Below, piece after piece: positions 5,740 through 7,536 of a stretch of 7,536 nucleotides of DNA. Positions within the stretch are counted from its first letter, which is position 1. The number at the start of each line of letters is the position of its first letter. Origin of the DNA: an uncultured Lachnospiraceae bacterium (lineage in GTDB: Bacteria; Bacillota_A; Clostridia; Lachnospirales; Lachnospiraceae); NCBI GenBank assembly GCA_947302185.1, contig CAMYVI010000121.1, positions 1 to 7,536 on the forward strand, written 5' to 3'. The position numbers were made by a program, and so were the translations under genes. The notes below the pieces were generated by a model, which saw only the letters and a list, made by a program, of their open reading frames with translations, was not told where the DNA came from and did no database searches.

Positions 5740-7063
5740 CGCTCTCCTCCGTCTTCCTCAGAAATTGCAAATGTTCGCCAATTGTTTTCTCATATCCGAT
5801 ATCTGTCGGTTCATAAAACCTCTCATGAATTATTTCATCCGGAAGGTATTGCTGCTTCACATAGTGATTCGGATAATCATGCGCATACTTATAACCCACA
5901 GCCTGTGGGACGTCCCCTTCCCCGTTGGCGTGAATGTTTTTCAAATGGCCCGGGACCGATGTCCTGACCTTCTGTACGTTCTCCAATGCTTTTCCGATTG
6001 CCATATAGGACGCGTTACTCTTCGGTGCACAAGCCACATAAATAGCTGCCTGTGCCAGTAAAATTCGTGCCTCCGGCATTCCGACGCGTTCAACTGCCAG
6101 ACAGGCTGAGGTCGCCACAGTAAGAGCCATCGGATCCGCATTCCCGACATCCTCGGATGCACAGATCATAATTCTGCGGGCAATGAACTTGATGTCTTCG
6201 CCCGCGGTAAGCATTTTGGCCAGATAATAAGCCGCTGCATCCGGATCCGATCCCCGCATGCTCTTGATAAATGCGGAAATGGTATCATAATGCTGTTCTC
6301 CGGTCTTATCATAATGAACAGCCCGTTTCTGGATACAGTCTGCCGCTGTATTCAGATCGATAACGATCTGTCCGTTTTCGTTCGGCTCAGTCGTCATAAC
6401 TGCCAGCTCGATGGCGTTAAGGGCAGTCCTCGCGTCCCCGCCTGCTGTATCGGCAAGAAAGTCTCTGGCATCGGATGTAAGTACGGCGTTCAGGGCACCG
6501 AGCCCCCTTATACGGTCTTCCATTGCCCGGTCCAGCAGCAGTGCCACGTCCTCTTTCGACAGAGGATGAAGTTCGAATATCGTGGACCGCGAGAGAAGAG
6601 CGGAGTTTACTTCAAAATACGGATTCTCCGTTGTGGCGCCGATCAAAATGACCGTTCCGTCCTCGACGAACGGAAGCAGGTAATCCTGCTGCGCTTTGTT
6701 GAACCTGTGAATCTCATCAATAAAAAGAATAGTTCGTCTTCCGAATCCCCCCAGAGCTTCTTTAGCATCCTGCACAGCCGCTTCCATGTCTTTTTTTCCT
6801 GACGTCGTTGCGTTGAGCTGACGGAATGATGCATCGGTCGTATTGGCGATGACCTGCGCAAGTGTCGTTTTTCCCGTACCGGGCGGACCGTAAAAGATTA
6901 CACTGCTCAGCTTATCTGCCTTAATCGCGCGGTAGAGCAGTTTTCCCTTACCGATGATATGCTGCTGACCGACAACCTCCTCGAGGGTAACGGGTCTCAT
7001 CCGGCTGGCTAGCGGAGACTCACTCTCCTGTTTCTTCTGTTTCATATAATCAAAAAGATCCAT
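5732..7063 (-). CDS. rarA: Replication-associated recombination protein A (RarA/MgsA), AAA+ ATPase
   Basis: Clamp-loader-like AAA+ ATPase acting at stalled replication forks and on single-stranded DNA-binding protein; a homologue of E. coli RarA/MgsA and eukaryotic WRNIP1/Mgs1. With the chosen start it has 443 residues, the normal length. It begins MDLFDYMKQ, as the family does. Walker A is GPPGTGKT 59-66, Walker B ILFIDEIH 112-119, sensor 1 GATTEN 142-147, and the arginine finger is R159 in LLSRS. The C-terminal half carries the family's tetramerisation region, including RGSDPDAAAYYLAKM. ATG 7061-7063 is preceded by GGAG at six bases. In-frame ATGs at 7075 and 7186 are less likely: the first has GGAAG too close, the second adds 41 residues foreign to the family. 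It heads a two-gene unit with the DUF4364 gene. Confidence 0.96.
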   Translation of the reverse strand: MDLFDYMKQKKQESESPLASRMRPVTLEEVVGQQHIIGKGKLLYRAIKADKLSSVIFYGPPGTGKTTLAQVIANTTDASFRQLNATTSGKKDMEAAVQDAKEALGGFGRRTILFIDEIHRFNKAQQDYLLPFVEDGTVILIGATTENPYFEVNSALLSRSTIFELHPLSKEDVALLLDRAMEDRIRGLGALNAVLTSDARDFLADTAGGDARTALNAIELAVMTTEPNENGQIVIDLNTAADCIQKRAVHYDKTGEQHYDTISAFIKSMRGSDPDAAAYYLAKMLTAGEDIKFIARRIMICASEDVGNADPMALTVATSACLAVERVGMPEARILLAQAAIYVACAPKSNASYMAIGKALENVQKVRTSVPGHLKNIHANGEGDVPQAVGYKYAHDYPNHYVKQQYLPDEIIHERFYEPTDIGYEKTIGEHLQFLRKTEESDG

Positions 7064-7164
7064 GTGTTTCTCCATCACTTCCGAATTTGTCCGGGCGGGG
7101 GAATTCCTCCCTGTATGCAGACGGCGGGTAAACCTGCTCATACAGCAAAGACATTGCATGACAA

Positions 7165-7195
7165 GATTGTTTGAATGCGCAAGCACGGAACAATC
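7165..7195 (-). promoter_or_regulatory. Hairpin in the rarA leader
   Basis: On the minus-strand leader GATTGTT (7195-7189) pairs perfectly with AACAATC (7171-7165). Inside, GTGC and GCGC can form a short stem over TT (with one G-U pair). No U-run follows, so it is not a terminator. It lies about 100 bases before the rarA start, near the predicted 5' end of the message. Confidence 0.4.
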
Positions 7196-7221
7196 CGTAA
7201 TCGACTTTTAGCGTCTCAATC

Positions 7222-7250
7222 ATTATATAAGAAAAGAGCCCGTTGCAAAA
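7222..7250 (-). promoter_or_regulatory. Promoter of the rarA-DUF4364 unit
   Basis: A perfect -10 TATAAT is at 7227-7222 on the minus strand. Two -35 options exist: TTTTGC (7250-7245) with a 17-base spacer or TTGCAA (7248-7243) with a 15-base spacer. The start would be near 7215, leaving a leader of about 150 bases. One copy of a 10-base direct repeat overlaps the -35 region. Confidence 0.6.
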
Positions 7251-7276
7251 GTATAACTCTGCAAAAAGCCCGTTGC
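7237..7276 (-). repeat. Two direct copies of GCAACGGGCT at the rarA promoter
   Basis: GCAACGGGCT occurs at 7276-7267 and at 7246-7237 on the minus strand, exactly 30 bases apart and each followed by a T-rich run. The promoter-proximal copy overlaps the -35 region. The spacing is close to three helical turns, so the pair could be an operator; alternatively the upstream copy is the 3' arm of the foldable block at 7261-7465. Confidence 0.5.
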
Positions 7277-7465
7277 GGCATGTATAGATGTGTCGATGAA
7301 GACGTGTGTCACCTTTCGCGCGTATCTCACGACTGAAGACATGAGTATTGCGCGATGAAGAATAAAATATATCCTGATTCGCGAAAAGGCTGCCGCACAA
7401 GAACGTTCCGCCGATATAAATAGCAGATATTTGCAAATACCGTCAGCTATTTATTACGGCTTCGC
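7261..7465 (-). ncRNA. Foldable non-coding block upstream of rarA, possible small RNA (6S RNA is one candidate)
   Basis: About 205 bases without a believable gene that fold well as a minus-strand RNA. Possible stems, outside to inside: GCGAAGCCGT (7465-7456) with ACGGGCTTTTTGC (7273-7261), with bulges; TGCGGCA (7397-7391) with TGCCGCA (7280-7274), 7 perfect pairs; CCTTTTCGCG (7389-7380) with CGCGAAAGG (7320-7312), 9 pairs and one bulge; CTCATG (7345-7340) with CGTGAG (7331-7326) at the tip. A run of unpaired bases (7311-7281) lies on the 3' side, and the 3' arm carries TTTTT. The size and the place next to rarA resemble 6S RNA genes of some Firmicutes, as I recall, but I see no convincing promoter near 7475-7500 and the shape is not the standard symmetric bubble. 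The identity is therefore tentative. Confidence 0.3.
7410..7460. repeat. Nested inverted repeat in the gap upstream of rarA
   Basis: ATAAATAGC (7416-7424) and GCTATTTAT (7446-7454) are perfect inverted repeats. Two mismatches outward, GCCG (7410-7413) and CGGC (7457-7460) also pair. At the centre lies a 12-base palindrome, TATTTGCAAATA (7428-7439). It can form a hairpin on either strand and falls inside the foldable block, where its outer arm competes with the closing stem. Confidence 0.6.
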
Positions 7466-7485
7466 GTCTTAATGCGACAGCCCAT

Positions 7486-7536
7486 CAAGAACGCCTCGGC
7501 GTTCTTGCCGCGCCGCGCATGGTGCGAAGCACCTTC
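7486..7536. repeat. Palindromic intergenic repeat, copy 2 (cut by the window edge)
   Basis: Matches copy 1 at 1507-1558 in the same orientation. This copy starts with a 10-bp perfect hairpin, CAAGAACGCC (7486-7495) with GGCGTTCTTG (7498-7507) around TC, and ends with a second hairpin, GGTGC (7520-7524) and GCACC (7528-7532) around GAA. Copy 1 has lost most of the first stem but kept the flanks. It continues past the right edge, so its full length is unknown. No T-run is visible, so it is not obviously a terminator. Confidence 0.6.

Noticed and set aside
7064..7186. N-terminal extension of RarA by 41 residues
   Set aside because: The extension is Cys/Arg-rich and unlike the family; the MDLFDY start has GGAG at six bases and gives the normal length.
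7050..7436. Minus-strand open frame of 128 codons overlapping the start of rarA
   Set aside because: It runs through the rarA promoter and leader and into the rarA start in another frame, has no ribosome binding site and no recognisable domain.
1..7536. CRISPR array, tRNA, rRNA, IS element, phage or defence genes
   Set aside because: No regularly spaced repeats, no cloverleaf with a TTCGA-type loop in the gaps, and no transposase, integrase or defence motifs in any credible frame.

Overview
The window looks like ordinary chromosome from a Gram-positive anaerobe of the class Clostridia, with Lachnospiraceae or a relative as the best guess. The main reasons are a PcrA-type helicase with the Firmicutes C-terminal domain, a YerC/YecD TrpR-like protein, a DUF4364 protein directly behind rarA, purine-rich GGAG-type ribosome binding sites, and TATAAT-type promoters. 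Base composition is intermediate (high-40s % GC by eye). No tRNA, rRNA, CRISPR array, transposase or phage gene is visible.

All six protein genes are on the minus strand, so transcription runs from the right edge to the left. In that order: (1) 7486-7536 holds part of a palindromic intergenic repeat that recurs at 1507-1558. (2) 7261-7465 is a non-coding block that can fold extensively on the minus strand and could be a small RNA; 6S RNA is one possibility because of the rarA neighbour. (3) A strong -10 promoter at 7222-7227 reads through a leader with a hairpin into rarA (5732-7063), which overlaps a DUF4364 gene (5212-5739) by 8 bases. (4) A 207-base gap carries a promoter with an inverted repeat on its -10, then yerC (4672-4977) and its terminator (4628-4652). 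(5) An extended -10 promoter and a leader with a hairpin precede pcrA (2122-4503). (6) A short AT-rich gap with another extended -10 promoter precedes a small membrane protein with an acidic tail (1671-2015), which ends at a strong terminator (1613-1640). (7) A 223-base gap with the first repeat copy leads to rlmD (1447 to the left edge, incomplete).

Functionally, rarA and pcrA act in replication-fork maintenance and repair, rlmD modifies 23S rRNA, yerC and the DUF4364 protein look like DNA-binding regulators, and the acidic membrane protein has no known role. Apart from rarA and DUF4364, each gene seems to be its own transcription unit. I found no convincing new multi-gene system. The points most worth a second look are the two-copy repeat, the foldable block upstream of rarA, and the acidic-tail membrane protein.
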